This document shows positions 23,261 to 34,843 of a stretch of 64,000 bases of DNA, one piece after another. Under the pieces are notes generated by a model. The model did not search any database and was not told where the DNA came from. It saw only the letters and a list, made by a program, of their open reading frames with translations. This DNA is from Rosellinia necatrix. Lineage: Eukaryota; Ascomycota; Sordariomycetes; Xylariales; Xylariaceae. The translations under genes were made by a program, and so were the position numbers. The stretch's first letter is position 1. Each line of letters starts with the position of its first letter. The stretch covers positions 1,426,001 through 1,490,000 of the forward strand of contig JAGYVD010000005.1 in the NCBI GenBank assembly GCA_021209875.1. The letters run 5' to 3'.

Positions 23261-25015
23261 GACATGTATATATCCAAGTTGGGTTCAGGGCTGCTAGATT
23301 TTTAGACCGCTTGTTCGACTATGAAATATATTTTTCGTGTATTTGTTACTGTACCGATACCCCCTTTTATCTCGTTTGCAGTGCATCTCGACGCGATGAC
23401 TGATGACCATATTGTTGACATTGCTTTTTGAATGTCATGCCCTTCACGTAAATCACCCGAACTATATCGTCCATCTATACTCACGCAATGTGGTATGTGC
23501 ATCTCTAATTAACTTATTAATTACGTAGTCTATTGGGCTTTGGTACATGAATGATCTGCAACAGTGCAATGAGAACAGGGTGTGTAAGACGACATTTCCT
23601 ACTGCGTTCTCAATACAACATGCTAGATACGTCTGATCCTGTCCACATTGAACCCCTTGGTCATGGATCGTAGTTGCTGGGCACAAGGCAAACCCATCTT
23701 AATGTAGAAATAAATAATACCTAGTAATTATTCTGGCTATTTGCTTGCAACTATTAGCCTGTGTCGTTGAATATCGCGTTGTCCAAGAACGAGGCAATCA
23801 AGATGCCCCTATAGTTAGTTTATCGGTTTACCTTGTAAGAATCTAAAGCAGAAGCACATCATTAAATAGATAGCTTAAAAGGACAGGCATTTAGCTCGTC
23901 CTACTGGCTATGCTGTAGGCCACGGCGCTTCTTTAAGCGCGGGATGTACATATTCCATATTCGACAATACGTCGAGTAATGTAAAACGTAGAAATAGCGC
24001 AGAGATATGCACTACCCTGAGGTTACCGATAAGACCAGACGGAGATTGCCAACATAAGCTCTTCATATATTGATGAGTGTATTTCCATTACGGAAAGGGT
24101 GACTGCCTATCCTCTACATTACATTAATCCTCACGTTTGGTGGTTTACATATCCGTGACACCACCCCAGCGTCAAAAACCTACCTGATACAATCACAAGG
24201 CTTTCGGCCCGGCATTCTTTCTAATCGATACTAATACTGTTATCATAATACGCAGGGTGGCCAAACGGGAAGTGGTCACGGAACTACAATAGCAACGATC
24301 GCAGTGAGTCTGGCCTTGCTACCTCTGCTACGGTTGACCCTCGATGTTGCGAGGAGCACTACTAAAACGAAATATACATTAACATCCCGAATTGTTTTTC
24401 AGTATCTGCCTTGGGGCTGAATGCGCGGCGGAGCACCACAACCATTTGTTCAATAATGTCCTCAGGCAATGCGGCTACTAAGCCTTAGACGATAGGTCGT
24501 AGGTGTGGTCCGTTTTCGTTTGCTTTATTAAAGATACGGGAACCAGGTATCTATCTATCTAGCATCGATGTACCATATATGACTGATATATTCCCCCTTG
24601 AGGGGCGGTATAGTATCCTTTTATTTGACTCTTGCCCGACTAGCAGTGAGCGGGTGTCCTTAATTCAAGGATTATCCCGCATCTGACGCATCGTCTTGAA
24701 GCAAAAACAAATAGTCGCTTACAGCACAATGCGTGATTCAGCTTATCCACGCAAACCTATCCGAGCTCGGATAGCGCTGCTGTGAATTGCATAGCCGAAA
24801 GCATATCCCTCGATGCAAAGCTGGCCTCGGAACACCACGAGGTGGTTTGGAGTCGAGACACCGCAGAGGATTGCCCCTTGACGACCAAATCTAACACATC
24901 GGTATAGATGAACTCGGCACCTGCAGTAAGGGGGGGCTGGCCCGGGCACATCGAGCGGCCATCTATGGTCCGGGTCACGGCGTACGGTTGGCTTTATTCT
25001 AAGATTATTGCGTCA
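23261..25015. other. Intergenic region after the diterpene genes
   Basis: No gene is supported in this 1.75 kb. Overlapping minus-strand frames at 24743-24978 were examined but show no known motif or splice continuation. The 3' end of CPS/KS and that of the glycosyltransferase gene converge here. Confidence 0.55.
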
Positions 25016-26421
25016 CTATGGCAAAACCCAGTCTTTGCCGTTGCATGCCGACTCCATGCGCTCAATAAAAGCGTCGACACGACTCAGCACCCACCCGGAC
25101 TTGACCTGCGCGGCGGCGGAAGCCTTGCGGCCCAGCCTCAACGAGGACGATGTCTTGCACGCATAGCCGGTGACGGAAAACTGCATGCATTTGGGGTCGC
25201 TCTCGCAGGCGTTGCGGCACGCTTCGAACGAGCTCGCCGTCGTCTCCTCCTTCTCCGAATGGTTGTCCCAGTCATCGCGTTCGGCGGCCAGTCGTGGCTG
25301 TACGTAGTTGTAAAAGACATCTCTGTGTCGGAGTAGAGTGGTATTCTAGAAAGTAGCCCAAAGGGTCAGTTCGACTGTGGTGCCCAACGCGTCCGCCTCA
25401 ACAGTTGCACGTAACTCACCGTCTGGTACCAATTCTGCTCGAAAGAGTCGAAGCTGGAGTACTCGGAGGGGGGCAGATGGTGGTAGCTCGCCGCATAGTA
25501 ACACCACGGATGCTTCTCGGGGCCCCCGAAGCCGGATTCGAAGTCGGTGTCGGCGGGTTCTTCGCTCGAGAGCGTGGGGAAGGCCCATTGGAGAGGCACC
25601 CCGACGTCGGCGAGAGCCTTGCCGAGGACGCAGTCGCCGGCCCAGTGGTGCGCGGTGAAGTCGTCGTAGTGGTCGAGGTTCGCGTTGCGGTGCTCGACAA
25701 CCTTCTTCAGGGCCGGCTGCGAGATGACGAACCCGGCGCCGCCATAGGCGAAGACGACATCGCCGATCTGCATCTGTTGGCCCAGATACCAGGGCCTGGA
25801 CGGGTCGAAATGCCCCAGCCAGGCGAGCAGCGACTTCCAAAGCACGTATGTATCCGACTCGATGAAAACGTACCATTTCGCATCGGGCTGGATCCTCAAG
25901 GCCTTGTCGGCGAGTGGGAGGAACTTCCACTTGTCCAGCCGCCAGCCAGGGCTGTCGCGGCCGCCGTTTGTATTCTTCGCCGCAGCCCACTGCGCCATCT
26001 CCTCGGCCGTGAAGGCATCTCTGCCTTTGCCTTTGAGCCTGTTATAGTAGACGAAATCGGGATGCGTCGCTACGATATTCGGGTTCACCTCGTCTAGCAC
26101 ATCGTACACGGGCTGGCCTTCAATGACCTCCTCGTAGTCCGAATAGAGCTTATAGTTCGGCACGCAGCGCAAGGTGGTCGCGAAATGGGCGGGGAGCTTT
26201 TTGGGAGCCTCGGTGGTGCCGGTTCTAAGCGTTACGAAGACATCGTCGAGGCCTTCGAGGCCGTCGCACGGGTTGTACTTCTTCCCTGCATGGCCGTCGA
26301 AGTTGTTCCCGGCGGGCTGGGACCGTATGTTGTGCAGTTGGAATATTACGAGAATAAATAGGATTATGATGAACACTCGGCTCGGCGATCGTGTCCACCT
26401 CGACAGGAGCTTCGGCGACAT
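25016..26421 (-). CDS. Type II membrane glycosyltransferase (GT31-like), copy A
   Basis: Two minus-strand exons (26421-25420 and 25345-25016) give 443 aa. Residues ~15-31 form a signal anchor after a basic N-terminus, so the enzyme should face the Golgi or ER lumen. The central domain carries FIESDTYVLW (around residue 190, a DxD-like nucleotide-sugar/metal site), LGQQMQIGDVVFAYGGAGF and HPWCYYAASYHH, which are features of fungal fringe/beta-1,3-galactosyltransferase-like (GT31) proteins. Exon 2 adds a cysteine-rich tail (CRNAC, KCMQFS, YACK, ESAC) that looks like a PAN/apple-type module. Donor and acceptor sugars are unknown. A paralogue with the same exon layout lies at 58321-59764. Although next to the diterpene genes, a luminal glycosyltransferase is unlikely to act on a cytosolic diterpenoid. 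Confidence 0.85.
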
Positions 26422-26741
26422 GGCTACACGGAATCATACGAACCGAGGCTCAAAGATGGCCGACATCAAAGCAAGGCCCGGATAAATACTTTGATACAAG
26501 CGACAACTTGGCCCTCCAAAAAAAGAGATAGAGAGATAGATAGATATAGATACACTAGAGAGAAAGAGGGAGAGAGAATGAAGTAAGATTAAGACGCGTA
26601 AATTGCGTTGTGGCTAAGACTTAGCGCCTCAGGCAAGGGAGTATTGGATGAAGCAATTCCTCAATCGAGAGTGAGATTCATGAAGGCAGCCACGGGCAAC
26701 ACCAGAGGTTGATGTCGCATTGTGATGGTCGATTTGATAAT

Positions 26742-26813
26742 GACGAGGACGAGGAGGAGGAGGAGGAGGAGGAAGAGGAGGAAGAGGAGGAAGAGGAGGA
26801 AGGAGGAGGAAGG
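26742..26813. repeat. (GAG)n/(GAA) purine repeat
   Basis: About 24 purine triplets in a row (gag, gaa, gga) make a pure-purine strand upstream of the glycosyltransferase gene. Confidence 0.9.
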
Positions 26814-27151
26814 GGTTTTCGGGCTCAGCACTGTCGTCGAGTGGTGTCAGGAATGAGTAGCTCTTTCAAGCCAACGGTCAGGTCAGCCCAGCTAACAGGG
26901 GCGTCAGACCAGTCAATTTCAGATCAAGAGGTCGTAGCGATGAACCACAGAGAGGGCCACCCAATCATTTTTCCACCGTTCGACTAGCTACATACAGACT
27001 TATGTACATACACTACACTACATACTAACTAACTATTTAGCAACAAGGGTCATTGATCCCTGCATTCTTCTCTCTTTAGTGGATAGCGAGTCCTGGATCA
27101 AATTTATCGGGGGGGGAGGGGCATGATCCTACGAATTGTTGTCAATATCAC

Positions 27152-27199
27152 CATCTATCTATCTGTCTGTCTGTCTATCTATCTATATATATATATATA
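27152..27199. repeat. (TCTA/TCTG)n-(TA)n compound microsatellite
   Basis: tcta, tctg, and then a (TA)8-like run follow one another without interruption. Confidence 0.9.
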
Positions 27200-27295
27200 C
27201 CAGGCAACACAAAATAGGATGGAGGGATAGAGTGAGTGGTGTTAGAGGGGGGTTGACGAGGCTACGAGCCAGGGAAGATAAGCTGCCTTGAAGAT

Positions 27296-27354
27296 CTTTT
27301 TTTCTTTTTTTTCTTTCTTTTTATCTTTTTATCTCTTTTTTTCTTTCTTTTATT
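27296..27354. repeat. T/C-rich tract
   Basis: A nearly pure pyrimidine stretch of T-runs broken by single C or A residues. It is non-coding. Confidence 0.75.
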
Positions 27355-27630
27355 GAAAAATGCATGAACATGGCGCATGGCGCAGGCATAAATGAATACG
27401 TCCACATGAGTAAAACTACGGACCTGACGAAGGAAGCCCGTCATCTTCACGTCTTCATCGGCGGCTAGACCACGAATCCCCCACAACCGAGCCTCTTCGC
27501 AGAACCTTGGACGGCAGATTTTTCATTATGTCGTACTACCGCAAATCGGAACCACCAACTATGATAAGGAGGTGTGCCAACGCCACGGAATTTCGCGACC
27601 AGGTCAATCTGCTGGTAGGGCTTATGTTAT

Positions 27631-27658
27631 GGGGTTTGGGGGGGGTTTTGGGGGGTTG
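27631..27658 (+). repeat. G-rich block with quadruplex potential
   Basis: G-runs of 4, 8, and 6 bases are separated by TTT, TTTT and TT. The long runs can supply four G-tracts under the simple quadruplex rule. Confidence 0.55.
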
Positions 27659-28002
27659 GTTCCAATCGCCAACCAAGCCTGTTTCAGATTAAATAAACAT
27701 GCATCCATTACGCTAGGTATGCAGTAACTGACACCACTCTCGTATATACAGTACATGCATATATATGTAGATATGTGTGTACACTACTGTAGCTAGTTAT
27801 ATGCTTACATACCTTGTGGTATGCACTCCTCACAAGCGCCCGACAAGTCAAGCCCCCGCAGCAGGGCTGAAGCTAAAGAGGAATAGCCACTACGCCCCTT
27901 ATTCCTCGGGTAGTAGAGATGCCGGCCATATTAAGACTAGTTAGTATACACTAGTGTAAGTAGCATCGCGAGAGCAAACGATAACAATATGGGCATACAT
28001 AG

Positions 28003-28063
28003 ATACATACACATACATACATACATACATACATACATACATACATACATACATACATACATG
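28003..28063. repeat. (ACAT)n microsatellite
   Basis: About fifteen ACAT units, the last thirteen perfect, lie in non-coding DNA. Confidence 0.92.
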
Positions 28064-28761
28064 CCATAGTATATAGATGGCGTATATAATTACTATTCAT
28101 TCATACTATACTTTTACTTCTGCGAGCCTTGTTTATTGTACGGATAGGCCTAGAAAGAAGAGTACATACATACACATCAGTAATGAATGTGTCGCCGGCA
28201 ATAGCACAGTTTTATCGCCCGATCGTCTTGTGCTATTTTCGTCTCGACCCAGGATGATTGAAATGATAGTCGCGCACACTAACTGCCTAAGTCCGGGTCG
28301 GGTACATACACTACACTACTCTGTATATACATAGTTAACAAGTATGTGCATTATCGGAGTTTAGTCGATATCCCGAGTCAGCTTAGCACGATGGTACAGT
28401 ACCGTGGTACAGGCAGTTATTGGTAGTGTAGTGTAGATGCCTGTCTTAACGGTCTGCATATACCTGTTTCAATCATGAGAGGAGTTTAGGACTCTTCTCC
28501 CCGAAGTACAATTTACCATATGTAGGTTTCCAACTCATCATACCCTCCGTGATATGATAGTGATACCATAGGTAGCATACAAGCAACCACTCTTCCCGAC
28601 TTACTTTGTATTCATCATGAACTGCCCTTTTATCGCCATACTGTAAACATACAGTAGTTAGTTCTCCGTATAGGGAGTGTACTACTACACATTACATATG
28701 CAGTAACTATGCATGTGTATGCCCACGTTTCGTATGCCCACGGTGCTATTTAGGGTGTGGG

Positions 28762-28783
28762 CTTGAGCTGGGCCTGAGTCTGG

Positions 28784-28815
<32 letters not shown>

Positions 28816-28816
28816 A
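28762..28816. repeat. GCCTGA hexanucleotide repeat
   Basis: Eight to nine copies of gcctga/gtctgg occur; in one frame of the minus strand they read Gln-Ala, but no gene contains them. Confidence 0.85.
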
Positions 28817-29155
28817 TGTGGTGTCACGACCCTCTCGTAGGATCTGCGCCTTATTCTCTCCACACGGTCGTGTGAAATAAACGACCGGGGTTGTAGGGTC
28901 CCAACTAGTATAGCGCGGACTTCTGTAGCAGGGGGATAAGTAAAAATAATCATAACGCTGTTTGGGCAACGAGGGAATGCTAGGGCAACCCGGGGGGGAG
29001 GGGGGGGGGCGTTCCTTTATCGGTGTATTGGGATCGCTCACCACTTATTCCTCTTTTACTAGCACTCTCGCCCGAGCCAACCTATCCTCGCCGAGCTTCT
29101 CTCGTTTCTCCTCTCCGCCCCCGAGAGTAAGTACTCGGAGACGACTCCGCTCAAG

Positions 29156-29849
29156 ATGCGGCTTTTCTCGCTATTGCCCGTCTCTCTCCTCGCCGCGCTT
29201 GCCTTGGCGGACGATGAAGGCCTCCCTCCGCCAGGCTCGCCGGCGCTCGAGTATACGGATGGGTCGTTCAGTGAGCCGAACGGGGGCACCGCGTCCTACG
29301 GCCAGGGCAACAAGATGAACATCAGTTGGACCTCCGTGTACGAAACAACGAGTATATACCTGATCGTAGGCTATCAATGGGCCTCTCCTATTCAACTAAC
29401 AAGTCAGTCGCGTCCACATGTTCATTTGTCATTTGTGACATAGTATCTCGGAGCGCAAATGTTAACTCGTGTGGTGCAGCGAACTCGGCACAGTCATGGT
29501 TTCAATGGGAGGTCTCGACAGACTCGACCAACTCGACAGAGATATACGTTTTCCGTGGCGTTAACGGGACGGGGACTACCGAGCAGGTGGCCTTGGGAGG
29601 TTTCCTGAGCGCCGCCTTTTATATTCCCGTCAAAGAAACGAATAGCCAGACAGCTACCTTTACCACCCTCTCGACCTCCGCCTTGGAACCGTCGCAGACG
29701 ACCACGAGCGATGGTACGGAGCGCCAGAACCCCTGTCATAGCGTCTGTGCTTGCTTTGCTAACTCACATCTCAGCTTCCTCGTCAACCACTTCCACCACC
29801 ACTACCAATACAAGCGTCCCCGACTCGGGAATATCCGAGGGAACCAGGA

Positions 29850-29880
<31 letters not shown>

Positions 29881-30232
29881 GCTGGGCATCGGAGCCCTAG
29901 TCGCCGCCTTCGTGTTCTGGCGGAAGTCAAAGGCAAGACAGCAGAGCCCGAATCCGCAACCGTACGAAATGCCCCTCAACGGGGACTTCTCGCCGCGCTA
30001 TCAGAACGCGCCGCCGTACGTCGGCAGCCCGCAGCCCTATGCCGGCGGTCAGCAGCCGTACAACGATGACCAGCCGCCGTACGACAGCAACCAGCAGGCG
30101 CTGGCCGGCCACTACAAGCCCCCGGAGCACGGGGTGACGCGGGGCGCGGAGCTCGACGCCGGGCAGGGGCACCAATTCGTGCCCGAGGCACATCCCGATA
30201 ATACAGGGGCCGCGAGGGTCGAGTTGCAGTGA
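29156..30232 (+). CDS. Single-pass cell-surface protein with signal peptide
   Basis: Three exons (29156-29402, 29480-29713, 29775-30232) give 312 aa. An N-terminal signal peptide (MRLFSLLPVSLLAALALA) is followed by an extracellular domain with several N-x-S/T sites and Trp-rich motifs (ISWTSVYETTSIYLIVGY, WFQWEV), a Ser/Thr-rich stem, a Gly/Val-rich transmembrane helix (residues ~187-209) ended by FWRKSK, and a Pro/Tyr/Gln-rich cytoplasmic tail. This layout is common in fungal plasma-membrane wall-sensor-like proteins (Mid2/Wsc-like in architecture, not in proven homology). The joins were chosen because they remove stops and restore the Ser/Thr stem in frame. Function is unknown; a role in cell-wall sensing or adhesion is a guess. 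Confidence 0.82.
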
Positions 30233-31768
30233 GAGGGGATACATGTGCCCCGAATATATTTCTAGCCGGAGTGTTTTTGAATATTATACCCAATCTGATA
30301 GAGGTAGATATGCGGCGATTGGGGTTAGCATCGACGGTCCCTGATGGATAACGCGTAATGTTAAAATTTACAATTTACAACTCTTTACGAGCCAGGCAGT
30401 GGAATAATTCCAAGATGCACTACACATCATGAATAGGTCGTCACAGGTATTCCACGTATGTGAATGATAAGTCGATAATCAATGTTCTATGTATGGTGTC
30501 TGGAGGTATCTGAGAGTTCGATTGACCCAGCCCCGAACTATGCGAACACGTTTATGCTTTTAACATCGCCAAAATTCGCATGATTGTTTATGTCACCCGA
30601 ATCAGGCTTGGCTATGCGAATGATCGTCACAGCAGTCGTGGTTGAGCCGAGATGCGCTTGAAAGCTACCTAGCTCCTCATTTATGCAACACATCATTCAC
30701 CTCTACTAACCTTACGAGCCTCTAACACGAACGAATCGTATAAGCAGCTACTCAGATGTCAGAGTCAGAAGTATCCGTTACAGACCTACGTAACCCCTAC
30801 TCTAGGGTAGCTATAGTACTGGACTTGGCTAGATGTATAGAACTTATGGCCCTCCTTTAGGTCTCTGGAGAAGGTCAGGAATCAATCAATCGCCCTATTG
30901 AAACCCAGCTAGCCCAGATATCCAACTGACAGGCGTTGGCAGTTTTAGTGACATCTGGGTATCTGCGTCGCGTTGCTGCTTTGACCCGAATGCCTGGAGC
31001 CGCTTCGCGCCGCACACATGAGACGGGTTGACCGTTTTCATCCGAACTAACCGAACAAGAGAATGTTCCATAAGAAGGAACCGCGCGATACCCGGTGCAA
31101 CCTTAACTAGGGAGAGCGACATCACCATAATTAACGCCAAACCACCGTGCTCAATCCCTCTGGGTGTGCGGAAGATTGGGATTTCTAAATAAACTGGGAA
31201 TAGGACTGGAACCATTTTACCACCACATTACTGTCTTTGGAGATGGAGATTGGGCTCACTAAGGAAATACCAGAGGAGCGACTTCGGAGTTCTTTATACG
31301 TAATGGTTGGGTCTCAATCTGCCTTGCCAAACTTGGCAGGGGGTTGGCCAGAGAAACAGAGAGGATGTGGTGTACGGCCTCGTCAATGTTGGCGGCAAGT
31401 ACTATGTCGATTAGTTAGTAATAACCTGCTCATAATAGTGAGTCCCTGTGCAATATTTCATTCAATGCAAGTCGAATATCAATGATGCGAAGGTAGGGAG
31501 ACGAAAAGTAGGTATCACCAATAATCATCAACATAGGTCATCAAGATCGGATGTGGTTTAACAGGGTATAATATTATATTGATCATTAAGGTGAGACATC
31601 ATGACGTCGTAGAAATGAAACCAAACTGACTCATTACCAAAATATGCTTGGTTGGTATCGATTTTGACAAAGCTCCCTTTCACCATTACATGACAAGATC
31701 GATTCTTGGCGATAGAAAAATCCAAAGTCTTCATGTGACACCCGGGATTTTGCCACATGGGATTCCGT
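30233..31768. other. Intergenic region without a supported gene
   Basis: Open frames at 30895-31215 (-) and 31237-31485 (+) show no domain, signal peptide or splice partner. Both neighbouring genes end here (the surface protein on plus, the GPI-type protein on minus). Confidence 0.55.
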
Positions 31769-32424
31769 TTACAGGATGATAGGGAGAGCAGCCATTAAAC
31801 CAGCAGCGATGATCCCGACACCAGCAGTGACACCAGCGGCAGCGTCCGTGCTCGTCGTGGAAGCGGGTCCGGCCGAGGTGACGGTGGTGGCCGGGATGGT
31901 CTGTGTGGTGGTAATGCCATTCGTGGTCTGCGTGGTGGTCGAGGCCGGAATGGTCTCCGTGGTGGTGGTAGACCCCCCGTTTGTGCTGCTCGCCGCCCCC
32001 GAGGTGGTAGTGGCACTGACATCGTCATAGTTCCAGCTGCAGGCGCGGAAGAGTTCACGGAGGTCTAGAAAGAAAAGAAAAAAAAAAGATGCGGTTAGAG
32101 CCAGCGAATGCGAGCATTCGGCCAAATGTGGTAGCCGTCACGGGAGTACTCACCATCCTCATAGTCATCGTCGTCGTTGGTCGGGATGTTCGCCTTCACA
32201 CAGGCGGCGCAGCTGTTCGCTTGCTGCTGCGCGTTATTGGCGTTGCAGACGCAGTCTCTCTCCGCCGAGTCGCTGTTGGTTTGGTTATCGCAGTCGTTCG
32301 ACAGTGTCGAGATGTCCTGGCAAACCCGCAGGCAAGCTTGGGGGATGTCGTCGTCCAGGTCTACATCCTGAGCGGCGCCGAGAGCGGCAAAGAAGAAGAT
32401 GGTAGCAAAGATCTTGGTCTGCAT
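31769..32424 (-). CDS. Cysteine-rich GPI-anchored surface protein, CFEM-like
   Basis: Two minus-strand exons (32424-32154, 32064-31769) give 188 aa. A signal peptide (MQTKIFATIFFFAALGAA) precedes a domain with eight cysteines: QACLRVC, NDC, RDCVC, SCAAC and, in exon 2, RACSW. Spacing resembles but does not fully match CFEM. The second half is Ser/Thr-rich and ends in a small-residue plus hydrophobic tail (AGVGIIAAGLMAALPIIL) typical of a GPI signal. The protein should reach the cell wall or plasma membrane. CFEM proteins bind haem or act in adhesion and virulence, but no such role can be assigned here. Its promoter side carries a long TG microsatellite. It faces the surface-protein gene 29156-30232 tail to tail. 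Confidence 0.85.
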
Positions 32425-32452
32425 TTTCGATATTTGTTAAGCGAGAATGTAC

Positions 32453-32453
32453 C

Positions 32454-32485
<32 letters not shown>

Positions 32486-32532
32486 GTGTATGTGTGTGTG
32501 TGCCTGTGTGTGTGCGCGTGTGTGTGTATGTC
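32453..32532. repeat. (TG)n microsatellite upstream of the GPI-type gene
   Basis: About 40 TG/TA-type dinucleotides with scattered tatg and gcgc interruptions begin 29 bp before the ATG, so they lie in the leader or core promoter. Length changes there could alter expression. Confidence 0.85.
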
Positions 32533-34843
32533 TGATACGTTTTGTCTAGGGATGAGTGAGTATGAGTTGGTAGTTAGTCGTTGGGCTACAAACAGAGGAA
32601 GAAAACAACCATCTATTTATTGACAAAGGGGAGCAAGCACCTTGAAGAAACGCCCACTCAGCCTCTGAATTGTTGATCTTTAGTAACACCGCCTCCCTTA
32701 ATGACGACGCGCATCGTCACGTATCGGAAATGGCAGTTCTTGGCCTTCATCATTCAATCCAGCCCAATACTGGATAGCCAGACTTGGCGTTCCACATGTA
32801 ACCCCAGATTTCCATGCTATTACCTGCGCTAGAGACATGGAGAACTCGGATTTCGCATTCTGTATGGGCAGAATTATGGGTAGGACCAGAGCAGAACCAG
32901 AGGTGAGACGATTGCGGTGTCTCACATTCGACGGTATCGGCTTTCGAATTAGAGCTCACCAAGCGCGCGTCGATGTGTGTGTATGTGTGTGTCTCGCCTG
33001 TTGGTCGATTTTCTCCATCTTCTATTACAGCATGGGCTCTGCTTTGACCTCCCCATAACTCTAGCCGTCGTCAGAACTTTATTGGTTGGCTGATTTCTTT
33101 TGGGCTGAAATTTTGTGCTGGACTGCCTCGCCAGCCTTGGCAAATACTATATGGTATGCGATCTGCATGTTACCGCCGCGTACCTCTCCAAGCCAACGGC
33201 ATGGCAAGATGTCTGACTGGTGGTTCACTCGCCAAGAATGAGCGGATGACGTTCGGCTTGCGTGGTCAATTACCGCAACCGGTCAGTATCATCCATCATT
33301 TACCATTCAAAGGGAGGCGGGCATACGGAAGCATCCTGAAGCTGCTCAAAAATCGGGAGCAAAGGCTTTACAGATTCATGCGGTGCTGAGGAGAGAACTC
33401 ACGATGAGAAAGGGCGCGTAGAGCAATTGGGTATGAGAGCTGAGTGGAAACGAATACCTTGACATGAATTGATCGTCGAGTCACTTGATCCATAGAAACA
33501 CTAACAATGGCCCAGTGTTAGTCAAATAACTTATATTAGCCAGCTACTTGGCATGCCATATTCATATTGGGCTAGCCATCAACTTCGATATCCCCTGTGG
33601 GCTTGCCCTAGTTCAACGTTCAACTGCTTTCCCGCCGCCAGGCCATGTCTGTTGGGGCCCAACAAACCTCAAGAAGTGGTATTAACTCGCCCTGGAGCTA
33701 TTGGCGGTTGAAACCCCAGGTCCTGATATTGACAGTGTTGGTGAACCCTTTGGGCTGCCTCGCGCCGTCAATCTTATGGATTATATACTCGAGCCTGTAA
33801 TTCAGATCAAGCATGTTTGCAACTCAAATCTGAAGACAGCCTCAACTGGTGTTCTGGCCGCAACCAGCGTCTGCCATCGGGCCCCATTAAGGCCCATGTT
33901 AAGCTGCGCTTCCGATGAGTCGTTTCCACAGCGCATTAGAACAGCTCTCGTGTCGAGGGGGTTGGCTAGTGGTGCTGTTATCTATTTAAAGGGTGCAAGA
34001 TCAGTCATGCGCCCATAGCCTGCCTACATGCTACGCCACGCCACTAAAGGCAGGACGTATGCATTCCCCGGTTGCAGAAAAAGGGGGAAGCGTACGAATC
34101 CCTACAAGCCGCCCCCTACCGCGGTTGCTTACCTGGGTACGAAACTGGCACCATCGGTGTCCTTCCCGGTGGACTTCGCGACGGCTTCGGGGGGCATGGC
34201 CATCCTGGCGCCATCATCATAACTGGGAAACGACGTGCGATTATTCGCGAAAAGTATCACTGCCACGTTCAGCACGACGGATGCCAGTATCGAGCGACAG
34301 CATCTCTAAGGGGCATATGATAGTTAATATCTGGATGCTATTCCAACGAGGGCAGTACTGGCCAGAATACACAGGGCGTATTAAAAAGCAGTGCAATGAG
34401 GGAAACGGCAAAATGTAATATCATTACGAGACGCTTCTCAGCCTAAGTGGCATCGCTCTTTGACCATTCCCCCTAGATCATTGAACGGTTTGCCAAAAAT
34501 GCATCCGCACCAATTTATATATCTCTTACAACTAATAATTCACCCCTGGGTGGATTTTGAGGAGGGTAATCAGGAGCCAGAGAAGCTATCATAAAATAAT
34601 TATGCTACGCAAGTATCTCTACGGTTCAGAAGCCGGCTCTATGCAGTACCCGTCGGTGGGCATTTAAATAAAATCCTCGCTAAGACGAAGTTCAGATTTG
34701 GCAAGGGGAAATATCAAAGAGAAAACAGGATATCAAAGACGAGGTATCAAAAAAATGTCATCAGAAAGATTACGAAAGAACGACTGTTAGAGACAGGTTA
34801 TCTATTTATGTAACTGCCGTGCAGTTAGTCCCCGTCATATCTA
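32533..34843. other. Intergenic region of 2.3 kb
   Basis: No gene could be supported on either strand. Frames around 33993-34418 were read in all three phases and show no family motif. The left part is the promoter side of the GPI-type gene and the right part holds the 3' end of the ankyrin gene. Confidence 0.5.

Larger units (their letters stand above)
26422..29155. other. Repeat-rich intergenic region of 2.7 kb
   Basis: No gene is supported. The region contains GAG, TCTA/TA, T/C, ACAT and GCCTGA repeats (listed separately), a G-rich block at 27631-27658, and several copies of the dispersed acatacactacactac motif (27002-27021, 28303-28318). Open frames through the purine repeats code only for poly-Glu and are rejected. 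Confidence 0.6.

Noticed and set aside
24743..24978. Overlapping minus-strand frames downstream of CPS/KS
   Set aside because: I looked for a decayed cluster gene; neither frame shows a motif of P450, desaturase or reductase families.
26709..26987. Acidic open frame with a long Glu run
   Set aside because: It is the (GAG)n microsatellite read as protein; there is no other support.
33993..34418. Open frames of 64-141 codons between the GPI-type and ankyrin genes
   Set aside because: All three phases were read on the plus strand and parts of the minus strand; none gave a recognised family or consistent splicing.
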